NCBI RefSeq assembly: GCF_000518485.1
Contig: NZ_JADR01000001.1
Span: 620,001-684,000, forward strand
Direction: 5' to 3'
Length of the DNA stretch: 64,000 bases
Origin: Olleya marilimosa CAM030
GTDB lineage: Bacteria; Bacteroidota; Bacteroidia; Flavobacteriales; Flavobacteriaceae
Each line of letters begins with the position of its first letter. Position 1 is the stretch's first letter. This document shows positions 9,754 to 19,503 of the stretch, in pieces. The translations under genes and the position numbers were made by a program. The notes under the pieces are model-generated. The model was not told the origin of the DNA. It searched no databases and saw nothing but the letters and a program-made list of their open reading frames with translations.

Positions 9754-9808
9754 AAAGGACAGGTGTTACGACCTATCCTTTTAAAAAATACTTCTTCGAC
9801 GGGAAGTA
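9754..9808 (+). promoter_or_regulatory. Leader hairpins upstream of susC
   Basis: Downstream of the promoter lies an 11-bp stem with one mismatch, aaaggacaggt (9754-9764) and acctatccttt (9771-9781), ended by four T. A second small stem, tacttc/gaagta, spans 9789-9808. The rest of the 9725-9914 leader has no gene. The first hairpin could be an attenuator or an mRNA-stabilising structure. Confidence 0.4.
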
Positions 9809-9914
9809 ATTATGTAAAAACATAACATTACAAAAGTAACAAACATATTGGTACTTGCCTAATATTTATGTTTTTAGTGAAACAAATTAATTAACTAAAA
9901 CTTAAAAATTAATT

Positions 9915-12900
9915 ATGAATTTAAAAGCTAAATCGGCACTATTTGCAATGCTCTTTATATGTATTGCAGCTTTTGCGCAAGAAAAGTTAACAGTAAAAGG
10001 GGTAGTGGTTGATGCAGACTACAATATGCCATTACCTAACGTTAATGTTATTATTGTTGGAACCAATACAGGAGCAAGTACAGATTTTGATGGTAATTAT
10101 CAAATTGATGCTAAATCTGGAGACGTACTACAGTTTTCATATATTGGATATGCTGCTCAATCAGTAATAATAGATAAGCAAACTCAAGTAAATATATCTT
10201 TAACTGTTGATGCCAATACTTTAGAAGAAGTAGTTGTAGTAGGTTATGGTACTCAAAAGAAAAGTCATTTAACAGGATCAATATCTAAGGTTGTTAATGA
10301 TGATTTAGATCAAATTGCAGTGCCAAGGGTTGATGATGCGTTAATTGGTCAAGTATCAGGTGTAAATATACAAGCAACATCTGCTGAGGCTGGAGCTGCA
10401 CCAACAATACGTATTAGAGGAACAGGATCTATTAATGCTAGTTCTGGTCCTGCTGTTGTAGTGGACGGAATTGTTGTTAGTTCGGACTTTCTTGGTAGTA
10501 TAGATATGAATGATGTAGAATCTTTTGAGGTTTTAAAAGATGCGGCATCTGCAGCAATATATGGTAGTGAAGGGTCAAACGGAGTTATAATTATTACTAC
10601 AAAAAGTGGTAAGGATGGGAAAACTAAGTTTAGCTACGATACTTACACTGGTTTTAAAGAAGCGCACGACAGTGACAATTATAAAAAAAGCGTAAGTGAT
10701 TGGGCTGCTAAAGAATTAGCTGAAACTGGAGAACTTTCTGAAAGAACACAATACATGCAACTATTAGTTAGCACATTAGGTGTTGATAGAGATTGGCAAG
10801 ATGTATTTTTTGATGGTGGTAAAATTACAAGTCACTCGTTATCAGCTAGAGGTGGTAACAAAAAAACAAAATTTAGTACAGCACTAAGATACTCTCATGA
10901 TGAAGGAGTAGTATTAACTGATGATTATAAAGTGTACAGCTTTAAACTAAAAGTAGATACTAAGCTTAACGATAAATTAAAATTTGGTGCTAGTCTTACA
11001 CCTTCATACTCTAAAAGAAGAGCATTACCAACGTCAATCCACAATCCAATAAGACAATCACCTTGGTTGCCAATATATCACACAGAAGAGTCGCTTCAAT
11101 TTGTAAACCAAGACGATCCTTCTGCAAATTACTATTTTCCAGACTTACAAGTTGGAGATTACTTTTTAGAAGACCATTTAATGGAGCTTGATTTAGATGG
11201 AGACGGTAGTGCAACTAGGCCACGTACATCTGGAGATGCTAATGCTTATGCACAATATGCAGAGAGAGAACACTATGAGTTTAATAATAAACTATTAGGT
11301 TCTACTTTTTTAAGTTATGAAATCATAGACGGTTTGACTGCAAAAACATCACTTGGTGTAACTTTAGAAGGCAGAAAAAGAACACGTTGGAATGGTACTA
11401 AACACCACCAAAATGGAGCAAGTAGAGCATCTTACGAGTTACAAAACAGAGAGTCTAGACGTATAATATCTGATAATACTTTATCGTATTCCAAAGATTT
11501 TGGAAACCATGAATTTGATTTCCTTGCAGGTTTTACAGTTCAAAACCGTAGAATTGAAAATAGTGCTGTAGAAGGTTCTGGTTATACTAATGATTTAATC
11601 AAAAACTTAAATGCTGCGACTACTATTGCAAGTTATGGAGAATATAATATCGAAAAAAATAAGATAGGATATTTTGGAAGAGTAAACTATGCTTACAACG
11701 ACAAGTATTTGGTATCAGCATCATTTAGACGTGATGCAAGTTCTGTATTTGGAGCTAGTACAAAATGGGGTAACTTCCCAGCATTATCTCTAGGTTGGAA
11801 TGTTTCAAACGAAGACTTTTTAAGCGAAAGCGATATTGTAAATAATCTAAAATTAAGAGTAAGTTACGGTCTTACAGGTAACGAAAACTTTGATACTGGT
11901 AACGATCTTACAGATTGGTACGCATATTTATCTTTATTAAACGATTCTAATGCGATTATTGATGGTAATGTAACAACAGGTTTTTCTCCAGCTAACATTG
12001 CTAATGCAGAGTTAAGATGGGAAGCTTCAAAAGAGTTTAATCCAGGTATTGACTTTGGATTATTTAATAATAAAGTTAGTGGTTCTTTAGATTATTACAA
12101 GAGAACTAGTAATGACTTATTATTAAACAACCCAGTATCTTATACAACAGGATTTTCTGAAGGTATTGTAAACTTAGGAGAGGTTGTTAATAGTGGTTTT
12201 GAGTTAGAGTTTAGAACAAAAAATATCTCGACAGAAAACTTTAAATGGAATACAACTTTAATTGCTTCAACAAATAAAAATGAATTGACGGATTATGGTG
12301 ATTCAAATGGAGCAACACCAGAGGATACTTTTGGTAGAAATTCTCAATGGATAAACTTAGTTGGTAATCCAATATCATCGTTTTATGGTTATGTAGTTGA
12401 CACAGAATTAGCCAACCAATATTGGGAGTCTCCATACTTCCCAATAAATGGACAATCACAAGACGTAATTGTAAAAGATTTAAATGGTGATGGTTTAATT
12501 ACAGAGGAAGATAAAGCAATATTAGGTAACCCTTACCCAGAATTAGTCTGGAGTTTAACTAACGAGTTTAGTTATGATCAATTTGATTTTTCATTCATGA
12601 TTCAAGGTAGTCATGGTGCAGAAGTTAAAAACATTGGAGACCAATATTTTGCTACACATTGGCAAGGTGCAACGACTAGTCCTCAAGAGGTAGTAGATGC
12701 AGGAATTATACCAGATGTTTCGTTTTTACAAGAAAGAGTATTAACAGATGACGTTGTACAAAGTGCCTCTTACTTTTCTTTAAGAAACATCAACTTAGGT
12801 TACACATTACCAGATAATATTACAGAAAGAATAGGATTATCTAAATTAAGAGTGTATGCTACTGCTCAAAACTTACTTTATATTACATCAAGCGAGTATA

Positions 12901-13013
12901 ATGGATTTAATCCAGAGTTTGTAGACGATGAAACACCTACACAATATGGTGCGCAAAGAGCAGGTACACCTATTTTCAAAACCATCTCTTTTGGTTTAAA
13001 CGTTGACTTTTAA
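9915..13013 (+). CDS. SusC/RagA-family TonB-dependent transporter (alginate oligosaccharides)
   Basis: The 1032-residue outer-membrane protein has a signal peptide ending in FAQ, an N-terminal carboxypeptidase-regulatory-like domain (about 25-105), the VVVGYGTQ TonB-box region, a plug with SGVNIQ and the DAASAAIYG motif of SusC proteins, and a large C-terminal barrel ending in Phe. It would import alginate oligosaccharides into the periplasm, energised by TonB-ExbBD, working with the SusD-like lid encoded next. It is the first gene of the second alginate transcription unit. Confidence 0.95.
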   Translation: MNLKAKSALFAMLFICIAAFAQEKLTVKGVVVDADYNMPLPNVNVIIVGTNTGASTDFDGNYQIDAKSGDVLQFSYIGYAAQSVIIDKQTQVNISLTVDANTLEEVVVVGYGTQKKSHLTGSISKVVNDDLDQIAVPRVDDALIGQVSGVNIQATSAEAGAAPTIRIRGTGSINASSGPAVVVDGIVVSSDFLGSIDMNDVESFEVLKDAASAAIYGSEGSNGVIIITTKSGKDGKTKFSYDTYTGFKEAHDSDNYKKSVSDWAAKELAETGELSERTQYMQLLVSTLGVDRDWQDVFFDGGKITSHSLSARGGNKKTKFSTALRYSHDEGVVLTDDYKVYSFKLKVDTKLNDKLKFGASLTPSYSKRRALPTSIHNPIRQSPWLPIYHTEESLQFVNQDDPSANYYFPDLQVGDYFLEDHLMELDLDGDGSATRPRTSGDANAYAQYAEREHYEFNNKLLGSTFLSYEIIDGLTAKTSLGVTLEGRKRTRWNGTKHHQNGASRASYELQNRESRRIISDNTLSYSKDFGNHEFDFLAGFTVQNRRIENSAVEGSGYTNDLIKNLNAATTIASYGEYNIEKNKIGYFGRVNYAYNDKYLVSASFRRDASSVFGASTKWGNFPALSLGWNVSNEDFLSESDIVNNLKLRVSYGLTGNENFDTGNDLTDWYAYLSLLNDSNAIIDGNVTTGFSPANIANAELRWEASKEFNPGIDFGLFNNKVSGSLDYYKRTSNDLLLNNPVSYTTGFSEGIVNLGEVVNSGFELEFRTKNISTENFKWNTTLIASTNKNELTDYGDSNGATPEDTFGRNSQWINLVGNPISSFYGYVVDTELANQYWESPYFPINGQSQDVIVKDLNGDGLITEEDKAILGNPYPELVWSLTNEFSYDQFDFSFMIQGSHGAEVKNIGDQYFATHWQGATTSPQEVVDAGIIPDVSFLQERVLTDDVVQSASYFSLRNINLGYTLPDNITERIGLSKLRVYATAQNLLYITSSEYNGFNPEFVDDETPTQYGAQRAGTPIFKTISFGLNVDF

Positions 13014-13033
13014 TTAAAAAAAACATATAAATT

Positions 13034-14464
13034 ATGAAACATATAAAATATATAGCGGTCTTAGTTTCAGGAATGATGTTATTTTCTTGTAACGACGATT
13101 TTCTAAATCCAGTACCAGACTCAGTAGTAGTAGTTGATCAGTTTTTTAATAACGACGACGATGTACTTGCTGGAATTATCGGAATTTACGATGCTATTCA
13201 AGGCGTAAATGAAGATACCGAAACGAATTCTTCAAATTTTAATAGAGGCGTACAGTTTGAATATCTTTTAACAGAAATGAGAACTGATAATACTAGATCT
13301 GCAACAACAGAAGGGTCTAAAGCAGATTTTCATAGATATTTAGTTGATGCTAATAATGTAGAAGTAGAGGATTACTACGCAAGTTCCTACGAAATCATTT
13401 TTAGAGCAAATACAGTTTTAAAATTTATAGATAAAGCAGATGCTGCTAATAGAGCTAAATATACTGCCGAAGCTAAATTTTTAAGAGCATACGCTTACTT
13501 TAACCTAGTACGTTTATTTGGTGATGTGCCATTAATTACCTCTGTAGTTGGTCCAGAAGAAACAGATGTACTTTTTACAAGAGTAGATACAGCAACTATC
13601 TATAATTTAATTATTGAAGACTTACAAGAAGCAATTTTAAACTTAGATAGTACTTATAAATCAAGAGCTTCTACTGCTGCAGCACAAGCATTATTAGCAA
13701 AAGTATACTTGACTAAACAATCACCAGATTATTTAGGTGCACAACAATTATGTGAGGCTATAATTGGTAGTATGCAGTTTTCATTAATGCCAAACTTTCA
13801 TGATGTATTTTATTCAGAATTAAACGATGAAATACTATTTGCAATAGGTTATGTAGCAGGTAACACTGCAGAAAGTCAAGGATTTTCATCAGAGTTTACA
13901 ACATCTGTAGGTAGACAAGATGGATTAAATGTTATAAACGATAATTTAATTGCAGACTTTGGACTTTACGGAGGAGATAGAACAGCTGAATCTTATATTA
14001 CAGTTGGTTCTTTTTACGAAGTAGCTAAGTTTTTGCCTAACGGTTTTGGATTAGCAGACAATTATGGTCCAAACCCACGTCAAGCAGGAAACGATTGGAT
14101 TGTATCTCGTTATGCAGATGTATTATTAATGCATGTAGAAGCCATCATGGCTGGTGGTACGCAAACAACAGTACAAGCAGCAAGAGACTCTTTTAACGAA
14201 GTTAGATTAAGAGCTAATATGCCAACTATAGATGCTCCAGATGCCATTACTAAACAAGATTTAATTAACGAAAGACGAGTAGAATTAGCTTTTGAAAATC
14301 ACAGATTCTTTGATTTAGTAAGATTTGGAATTGCAAATTCAGTATTAAGCGCTCATGCTACAGAAATGGATTATACGTTTAATACAAGAGATTTATTATT
14401 ACCTATTCCAGCCAGAGAAATTAATATAAGTAATGGACTTTTAAGTCAAAACCCAGGATATTAA
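13034..14464 (+). CDS. SusD/RagB-family glycan-binding lipoprotein
   Basis: The 476-residue lipoprotein (signal ending FSC) has the SusD pattern: DDFLNPVPDS at the mature N-terminus, an alpha-helical TPR-rich core with AEAKFLRAYAYF, and the C-terminal ERRVELAFENHRFFDLVRFG motif. It would form the lid of the SusC transporter and bind alginate oligomers. The gene starts 20 bp after SusC and ends 12 bp before the PKD protein gene. Confidence 0.95.
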   Translation: MKHIKYIAVLVSGMMLFSCNDDFLNPVPDSVVVVDQFFNNDDDVLAGIIGIYDAIQGVNEDTETNSSNFNRGVQFEYLLTEMRTDNTRSATTEGSKADFHRYLVDANNVEVEDYYASSYEIIFRANTVLKFIDKADAANRAKYTAEAKFLRAYAYFNLVRLFGDVPLITSVVGPEETDVLFTRVDTATIYNLIIEDLQEAILNLDSTYKSRASTAAAQALLAKVYLTKQSPDYLGAQQLCEAIIGSMQFSLMPNFHDVFYSELNDEILFAIGYVAGNTAESQGFSSEFTTSVGRQDGLNVINDNLIADFGLYGGDRTAESYITVGSFYEVAKFLPNGFGLADNYGPNPRQAGNDWIVSRYADVLLMHVEAIMAGGTQTTVQAARDSFNEVRLRANMPTIDAPDAITKQDLINERRVELAFENHRFFDLVRFGIANSVLSAHATEMDYTFNTRDLLLPIPAREINISNGLLSQNPGY

Positions 14465-14476
14465 AACATAAAAAAT

Positions 14477-15334
14477 ATGAAAAACAAAGTTAATATTATT
14501 CGTACGACTACGTTTTTACTTGTAAGCATGATAATGTCATTTACTTTTACAAGTTGCGAAGATCAATTTGATTTTGAGTTACCAGATTCAAATTCAAAAG
14601 CAGACACCGTTTTACCTTCAGCTAATTTTACATATATAGCAGATATTGATGATTTCAAGAAAATTTATTTTTCAGATTTATCATCAGAATCTACAATGTA
14701 TTTATGGGATTTTGGTAGTGGTGTAACATCAACAGAGCAAGATCCTACTTATACTTTTGAAGCAGGAGAAGGGACTTACCCAGTAACTTTAACAACAAGT
14801 GATGCCAATGGTGCATCAGATACAATAACTATAGATGTTGTAGTTTTTGAACCAGAAGTGCCTTTAGCTATTATACCTGTTATTTTAGAACCAAGTTTTG
14901 AAGACAATACATTGCCTGATGGCTCAGGAGATGGTCGTGATTCTTGGAAAAACTCTAACTTAGGTGGTGTTATTCAAATTAACACAAGTAGCTCTGTTCC
15001 AGATGGTGGACAAGCAGCTAAGTTTCCTGGAGCAGGTGACAGAATTGGATATCAAGAGATAGAAGTATCACCAAATACAGATTACGTAATTTCTTACTCT
15101 TATAGACTAGAAGCTGCTGGTGGATCTTGTACAGTTGCAATACTTGCAGGTGGAGGATTTACAACTCAAGCAGAAACTGATGCAGCAATCATACAATCAT
15201 TTACAGGATCTGCTGAAGCTTACACACCAGTAAACATACTATTTAACTCTGGTGCTAATAGTACAGTAAGTATTTACATTACAAATCAAGGTGAAGAAGC
15301 AAGAGTAGATAATTTTACAGCTGATTTACAATAA
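14477..15334 (+). CDS. PKD-domain surface lipoprotein, probable alginate-binding protein
   Basis: The 285-residue protein has a lipoprotein signal ending in TSC, a PKD domain (about 45-130, with YLWDFGSG and YPVTLTTSD) and a C-terminal beta-sandwich, probably a carbohydrate-binding-type domain. Proteins of this type are placed after SusD in alginate loci of Flavobacteriia, and are thought to bind the polysaccharide at the cell surface. No catalytic motif is visible. Binding to alginate is inferred from context. Confidence 0.75.
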   Translation: MKNKVNIIRTTTFLLVSMIMSFTFTSCEDQFDFELPDSNSKADTVLPSANFTYIADIDDFKKIYFSDLSSESTMYLWDFGSGVTSTEQDPTYTFEAGEGTYPVTLTTSDANGASDTITIDVVVFEPEVPLAIIPVILEPSFEDNTLPDGSGDGRDSWKNSNLGGVIQINTSSSVPDGGQAAKFPGAGDRIGYQEIEVSPNTDYVISYSYRLEAAGGSCTVAILAGGGFTTQAETDAAIIQSFTGSAEAYTPVNILFNSGANSTVSIYITNQGEEARVDNFTADLQ

Positions 15335-15370
15335 TTAATAACAATCAATAAAAATTAAAGACTGAAACTT

Positions 15371-16270
15371 ATGCGTATAAAACTTAAATTAATAGTCTTG
15401 TTTGTTTTTGTTTCAGTCTTCAATGCTAACTGTCAATCCAACAAAGTTGTAACAGAAACTAAAATTGAATCTAAAAAGAAGAAGAAAAAAAGAAAAAAGT
15501 ATAAACTTCCTAATATAGATTTAACGCATTGGAAAGTAACAACTCCAGCTGGAGATGGTAAAAAGCCTCAAGAAGTAGCTCCACCAGAGATTTTTGATTA
15601 TGCTACAAATGCCTCGTTAAAACCATATATGTATAACGATTCTACAAAAGGAGCATTAGTATTTTATGCATATCCAAGTAGTGCGACAACTGCTAATACT
15701 AAATATTCTAGATCAGAGCTAAGAGAACAAATGGTCTCAGGAGAAAACAATGTTAATTGGACATTTGAGCAAGGTGGTTACATGAAAGGTAAATTAGCAA
15801 TAGATGATATTTCAAAAGATAGTGATGGTAAATACCATCGTACTATTATTATGCAAATACATGGTAGATTAACCAATGAGCAAAGAGATTTAATTGGAGA
15901 AAAAGATAATAATGCACCTCCAATTCTTAAAATTTATTGGGACAAAGGTAAAATTAGAGTAAAAACAAAAGTTCTTAAAAATTTAGATGCAACAGAAGAA
16001 GAAATGCTGCATGAAGATGCTTGGGATGATGACGAAGGATTTAATTTTGAACAAGAAGTTGGATTTAAAAAATTCACTTTAGAAGTAAAAGTTACCGACG
16101 GAAAAATGGTGGTTATTTTAAATGAAAACGAATACAAAGTTTACGAAAACATACATATGAAAAAATGGGGAATTTTTGAAAACTATTTTAAAGCAGGAAA
16201 CTATTTGCAGACCAGAGATGAAGGGGCTTTTGCTAAAGTTAGATATTATGATTTAGAAGTCTCTCATTAA
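15371..16270 (+). CDS. Alginate lyase, polysaccharide lyase family 7 (second copy)
   Basis: The 299-residue protein has the PL7 motifs RSELRE (R114), QIH (Q162-H164) and YFKAGNYLQ. The signal ends at NANC (C21), a poor but possible lipobox. A very basic linker follows (residues 35-43, nearly all Lys/Arg), which is unusual for a secreted enzyme and could bind the polyanionic substrate or the cell surface. It shares fold but not close sequence with the PL7 at 1313, so the two may have different specificity. It is co-oriented with susCD, 37 bp after the PKD gene. Confidence 0.9.
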   Translation: MRIKLKLIVLFVFVSVFNANCQSNKVVTETKIESKKKKKKRKKYKLPNIDLTHWKVTTPAGDGKKPQEVAPPEIFDYATNASLKPYMYNDSTKGALVFYAYPSSATTANTKYSRSELREQMVSGENNVNWTFEQGGYMKGKLAIDDISKDSDGKYHRTIIMQIHGRLTNEQRDLIGEKDNNAPPILKIYWDKGKIRVKTKVLKNLDATEEEMLHEDAWDDDEGFNFEQEVGFKKFTLEVKVTDGKMVVILNENEYKVYENIHMKKWGIFENYFKAGNYLQTRDEGAFAKVRYYDLEVSH

Positions 16271-16298
16271 AAATATTTGATTAGTCTTTTTTATTAAG

Positions 16299-16341
16299 TT
16301 AAGCTTTAAAGGTTGCAAAAAGACCTTGAAGTTTAGCTTAA
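16299..16341 (+). terminator. Intergenic hairpin before the GntR gene
   Basis: The stem uses ttaagct/agcttaa (16299-16305 and 16335-16341) with an inner aaggt/acctt pair (16309-16313 and 16323-16327). It lacks a clear T-run, so it may be a partial terminator or mRNA 3' end structure between the PL7 gene and the regulator. Confidence 0.4.
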
Positions 16342-16412
16342 TAATTAAATAAAAGTCTACTCAGATTTAGTAAATTTGACATGAAAAATTAAATAAATAA
16401 AACATTATTTAT

Positions 16413-17114
16413 ATGAAATTGGAAATCCTTACAAAAAACGAAAATTCTAATATTCAGAAAACTATTATTGCTAACATTCGAGATTTAATTAATAAAAAAA
16501 ATCTTGAACCTGGTGATAAATTACCAGCTGAACGTATGTTATCCGAAATGTTTGAAGTTTCTAGAAGTAATGTAAGGGAAGCCATTCAAAAATTAGAGTT
16601 TTATGGATTATTAAAATCAATTCCACAAAGTGGAACATTTGTAGCAAATATCGGAGTCATAGCACTTAATGGGATGATTGAAGATATTTTAAGATTAGAG
16701 GATCCAGATTTTAAATCATTAGTTGAAACTAGAATTTTACTAGAATTAAAAACAGTAAGATTAGCTGCCTTAAGACGTACTGATGAGGATTTAGAAAAAA
16801 TGAAAAGTGCTTTAGATGCTTATAAAAATAAAGTGATTAATAAAGAAGATGCAGTTCAGGAAGACTTATTGTTCCATTTAGCTATTGCAAGAGCTAGCAG
16901 AAATAGTACCATGAACACGTTTATGTTAATCATCACACCAGAAATAATTACAAATTTTGAAAAATATCATGTTTGCGATAAAAATCTATCTCAAACTGCT
17001 ATTAAAGAGCACGAATTAATTTTTGAAGCAATAAAAAATCAAGATCCTGTTGAAGCTAAACAAGCAATGAAAAATCACTTTAACGAACTGTATAAATACT
17101 GTTATAACTTATAA
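16413..17114 (+). CDS. GntR-family (FadR subfamily) regulator of the alginate locus
   Basis: The 233-residue protein has an N-terminal winged helix-turn-helix (about 10-80, with PGDKLPAERML and SRSNVREAIQKLE) and a C-terminal all-helical FCD domain. The FCD metal-binding pattern is visible: D/H in EDLLFH, H in KEHELIF and H in MKNHFNE. It probably senses a pathway intermediate, such as KDG or a DEH derivative, and releases the TTGGTNAACCA operators at 1264 and 9700. A -7-like TAAATTTG at 16371-16378 may give it its own promoter. There is no operator copy just before it. Confidence 0.88.
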   Translation: MKLEILTKNENSNIQKTIIANIRDLINKKNLEPGDKLPAERMLSEMFEVSRSNVREAIQKLEFYGLLKSIPQSGTFVANIGVIALNGMIEDILRLEDPDFKSLVETRILLELKTVRLAALRRTDEDLEKMKSALDAYKNKVINKEDAVQEDLLFHLAIARASRNSTMNTFMLIITPEIITNFEKYHVCDKNLSQTAIKEHELIFEAIKNQDPVEAKQAMKNHFNELYKYCYNL

Positions 17115-17253
17115 TAAACCAGACTAAAATTTAAGATAATTTAATCTTAAATTATTTTCAATCAAAAATAATATAAATTAAGTTAATCAACTGATAATGA
17201 GTAGTTACTTGTTATTCGGTTTAGACTTTTATTTTTTAAAAATTAAAATAAAC

Positions 17254-18555
17254 ATGAAATTAAAAGGACTTAGATGGTGGGTAGTGGGACTTGTAGCTTT
17301 AGCTGCAGTAATTAACTACATAGACAGACAAGCTTTTGGAGCACTATGGCCAGAAATTGCTAAAGATCTATTTCCAGACATGGATCAAGATGGTCACAAA
17401 TTAATATTTGGTACCATATCAACAGTATTTATACTGTCATATGCTGGTGGTCAAGCTTTATTTGGTAAAATCTTTGATTGGATTGGTACCAGAATGGGAT
17501 TTGCACTTTCCATAGGTGTATGGTCAGTAGCAACTATGTTTCATGCATTTGCACAAGGAATGCTAAGTTTTTCAATTTTCAGATCTATTTTAGGTTTAGC
17601 AGAAGCTGGTAACTGGCCAGGAGCAGCTAAAGCTAACGCAGAATGGTTCCCTACAAAAGAGCGTGCTTTGGCACAAGGTGTATTTAACTCTGGAGCTGCA
17701 ATTGGTGGTATTGTAGCGTATCCTGTGATTGGATTATTATCTGCATATTTAGAGTGGAAAGCTATATTTATTGTTGTTGGTGCTCTTGGATTATTATGGT
17801 TAATTCCTTGGTTATACATTGTTAAATCAGGACCAAAAACACACCCTTGGTTATCAGAAGATGAAAGAAAATACATTCTTTCTGGACAAAAAAATCAAGA
17901 TATTGATGAAGATGGTAATTATGATGATGGTTACGTACCAACTACTACACAACTTCTTAAACACAAAGAAAGTTGGGGAGTAATTATTGCTTCAGCAGCT
18001 TTAGACCCAATTTGGTGGTTATTTATAGTTTGGATACCAATTTACTTATCAGAAGTATTTGGATTAAACGTAAAAGAAATAGCCTTTTCTGCATGGTTGC
18101 CATATGTTGGAGCAATGATTGGAGCTTGGGCTGGAGGACTTATAGCACAAAATAGACTTACAGCAGGATGGTCAGTTGATAAAACAAGAAAAATGGTAAT
18201 TACTTTAGGATGTTTAATTATGATACCATGTTTCTTTCTATTAAAAGCACCTGGATCTGCTACAACAGCAGTAATAATAATGGCTGTTTTACTTTTTGGA
18301 TTTCAGATTGCTATCGGAAATATACAAACATTACCTAGTGATATGTTTGGTGGTAAAATAGTAGGGACATTATCAGGATTTGCAGGTATGGCAGCTAAAC
18401 TAGCAGCTGCAGGATTAACTATTTTAGTAACATTTATTACAACAGGAGGTAATTATATTCCTGCATTTTTAATAGGTGGTGCATTGGCTATTATAGCCTT
18501 ATTATCTATTTGGGTATTATGTCCTAAAATAGAACCTTTAAAACCAAAAAGTTAA
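17254..18555 (+). CDS. MFS transporter, hexuronate type (ACS family), probable DEH importer
   Basis: From the start at 17254 (MKLKGLRWW) the protein has 433 residues and about 12 membrane segments. The WWVVGLVALAAVINYIDR opening is typical of anion:cation symporters of the ExuT/hexuronate type. It would carry unsaturated uronate or DEH from the periplasm into the cytoplasm. The longer reading frame from 17197 adds a non-homologous extension, so I prefer 17254. It is flanked by the GntR regulator and the DEH reductase, supporting the role. Confidence 0.85.
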   Translation: MKLKGLRWWVVGLVALAAVINYIDRQAFGALWPEIAKDLFPDMDQDGHKLIFGTISTVFILSYAGGQALFGKIFDWIGTRMGFALSIGVWSVATMFHAFAQGMLSFSIFRSILGLAEAGNWPGAAKANAEWFPTKERALAQGVFNSGAAIGGIVAYPVIGLLSAYLEWKAIFIVVGALGLLWLIPWLYIVKSGPKTHPWLSEDERKYILSGQKNQDIDEDGNYDDGYVPTTTQLLKHKESWGVIIASAALDPIWWLFIVWIPIYLSEVFGLNVKEIAFSAWLPYVGAMIGAWAGGLIAQNRLTAGWSVDKTRKMVITLGCLIMIPCFFLLKAPGSATTAVIIMAVLLFGFQIAIGNIQTLPSDMFGGKIVGTLSGFAGMAAKLAAAGLTILVTFITTGGNYIPAFLIGGALAIIALLSIWVLCPKIEPLKPKS

Positions 18556-18614
18556 TTAAAGACTCATAACATTTTCAAAAAAAATAAGAATTTAAATAAT
18601 AAAAACAATTAGAA

Positions 18615-19379
18615 ATGAGTAATACAAACGGAAAAGTAGCTATAGTAACAGGTGCCACAGGAGGTATTGGTTTTGAAGTAGCAAAAAGATTAGGAAAAGA
18701 TGGTTATACTGTTATATTAAATGGTATTCAAGATGATTTAGGAGCAGAGCGAGTAAAAGAGCTTACAGCTGAAGGTATCACTGCTGAATATTTTGGTTTT
18801 GATGTTACTAATGAAGAGCAAGTAACGTCTAACATCGTTAAAATTGGAGAAAAATTTGGTCGTATTGATGTGCTTGTAAATAATGCAGGTGGTTTAGGTG
18901 GTCGTTCTAGATTTGAAGAAATGACAACTGAGTTTTATAGAAATGTAATGGCCCTAAACTTAGATTCTGTGTTTTTTGCATCTAGAGCAGCGATTCCTTT
19001 TCTTAAAAAAGGAGAACATCCTTCAATAATAAACTATACATCAAATGCAGGATGGACAGCAGGTGGACCAGGAGCAGGAATATACGGTACGTCTAAAGCT
19101 GGTGTACATGCCATTACTAGAGCATTGGCTAAAGATTTAGCAGAATACGGAATCCGTGTTAATGCAGTATCTCCAGGTACTATTGATACACCTTTCCATG
19201 CGCAAATTAAAGCAACTAAACCAGAAGTATTTGCGTCTTGGGCTAATAATATTATGTTAGGTAGATTAGGTCAACCAGAAGATGTTGCTGGTGTAATCTC
19301 ATTTTTAGCTAGCAAGGATGCGTCATTTATCACTGCAGAAACTATCCAAATTGGTGGTGGTCAGGCATTAGGTATTTAA
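18615..19379 (+). CDS. SDR-family oxidoreductase, probable DEH reductase
   Basis: The 254-residue protein has the nucleotide-binding TGATGGIG motif (12-19), NNAG (89-92), and the catalytic set S143, Y157 and K161. In alginate pathways an SDR of this type reduces DEH (4-deoxy-L-erythro-5-hexoseulose uronate) to 2-keto-3-deoxygluconate, using NADH or NADPH. Its position between the uptake transporter and KdgK makes this the most likely reaction. The Asn36-Gly region after strand 2 has no obvious Arg for NADPH preference, so cofactor choice is open. Confidence 0.85.
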   Translation: MSNTNGKVAIVTGATGGIGFEVAKRLGKDGYTVILNGIQDDLGAERVKELTAEGITAEYFGFDVTNEEQVTSNIVKIGEKFGRIDVLVNNAGGLGGRSRFEEMTTEFYRNVMALNLDSVFFASRAAIPFLKKGEHPSIINYTSNAGWTAGGPGAGIYGTSKAGVHAITRALAKDLAEYGIRVNAVSPGTIDTPFHAQIKATKPEVFASWANNIMLGRLGQPEDVAGVISFLASKDASFITAETIQIGGGQALGI

Positions 19380-19392
19380 TAACCTAAACTTA

Positions 19393-19469
19393 TAAAATCA
19401 GATTGTTTTGTTTGATGATTTAATTATCTTAAAGGTATTTAAACATTTATGCAAAACAATCTGATTTTA
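19393..19469. repeat. 18-bp perfect inverted repeat between the SDR gene and kdgK
   Basis: The arm TAAATC-type sequence taaaatcagattgttttg (19393-19410) is perfectly complementary to 19452-19469, with a 41-base loop. No T-run follows, so it is not a standard terminator. It may protect or process the operon mRNA or mark a site of rearrangement. Confidence 0.7.
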
Positions 19470-19503
19470 ATACAAAAAATAGAATAGTAATCAAATTTAT
19501 AAA

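Noticed and set aside
17541-17876. A 111-codon antisense frame inside the MFS transporter gene
   Set aside because: It is the shadow of a strongly conserved transporter gene and has no independent features.
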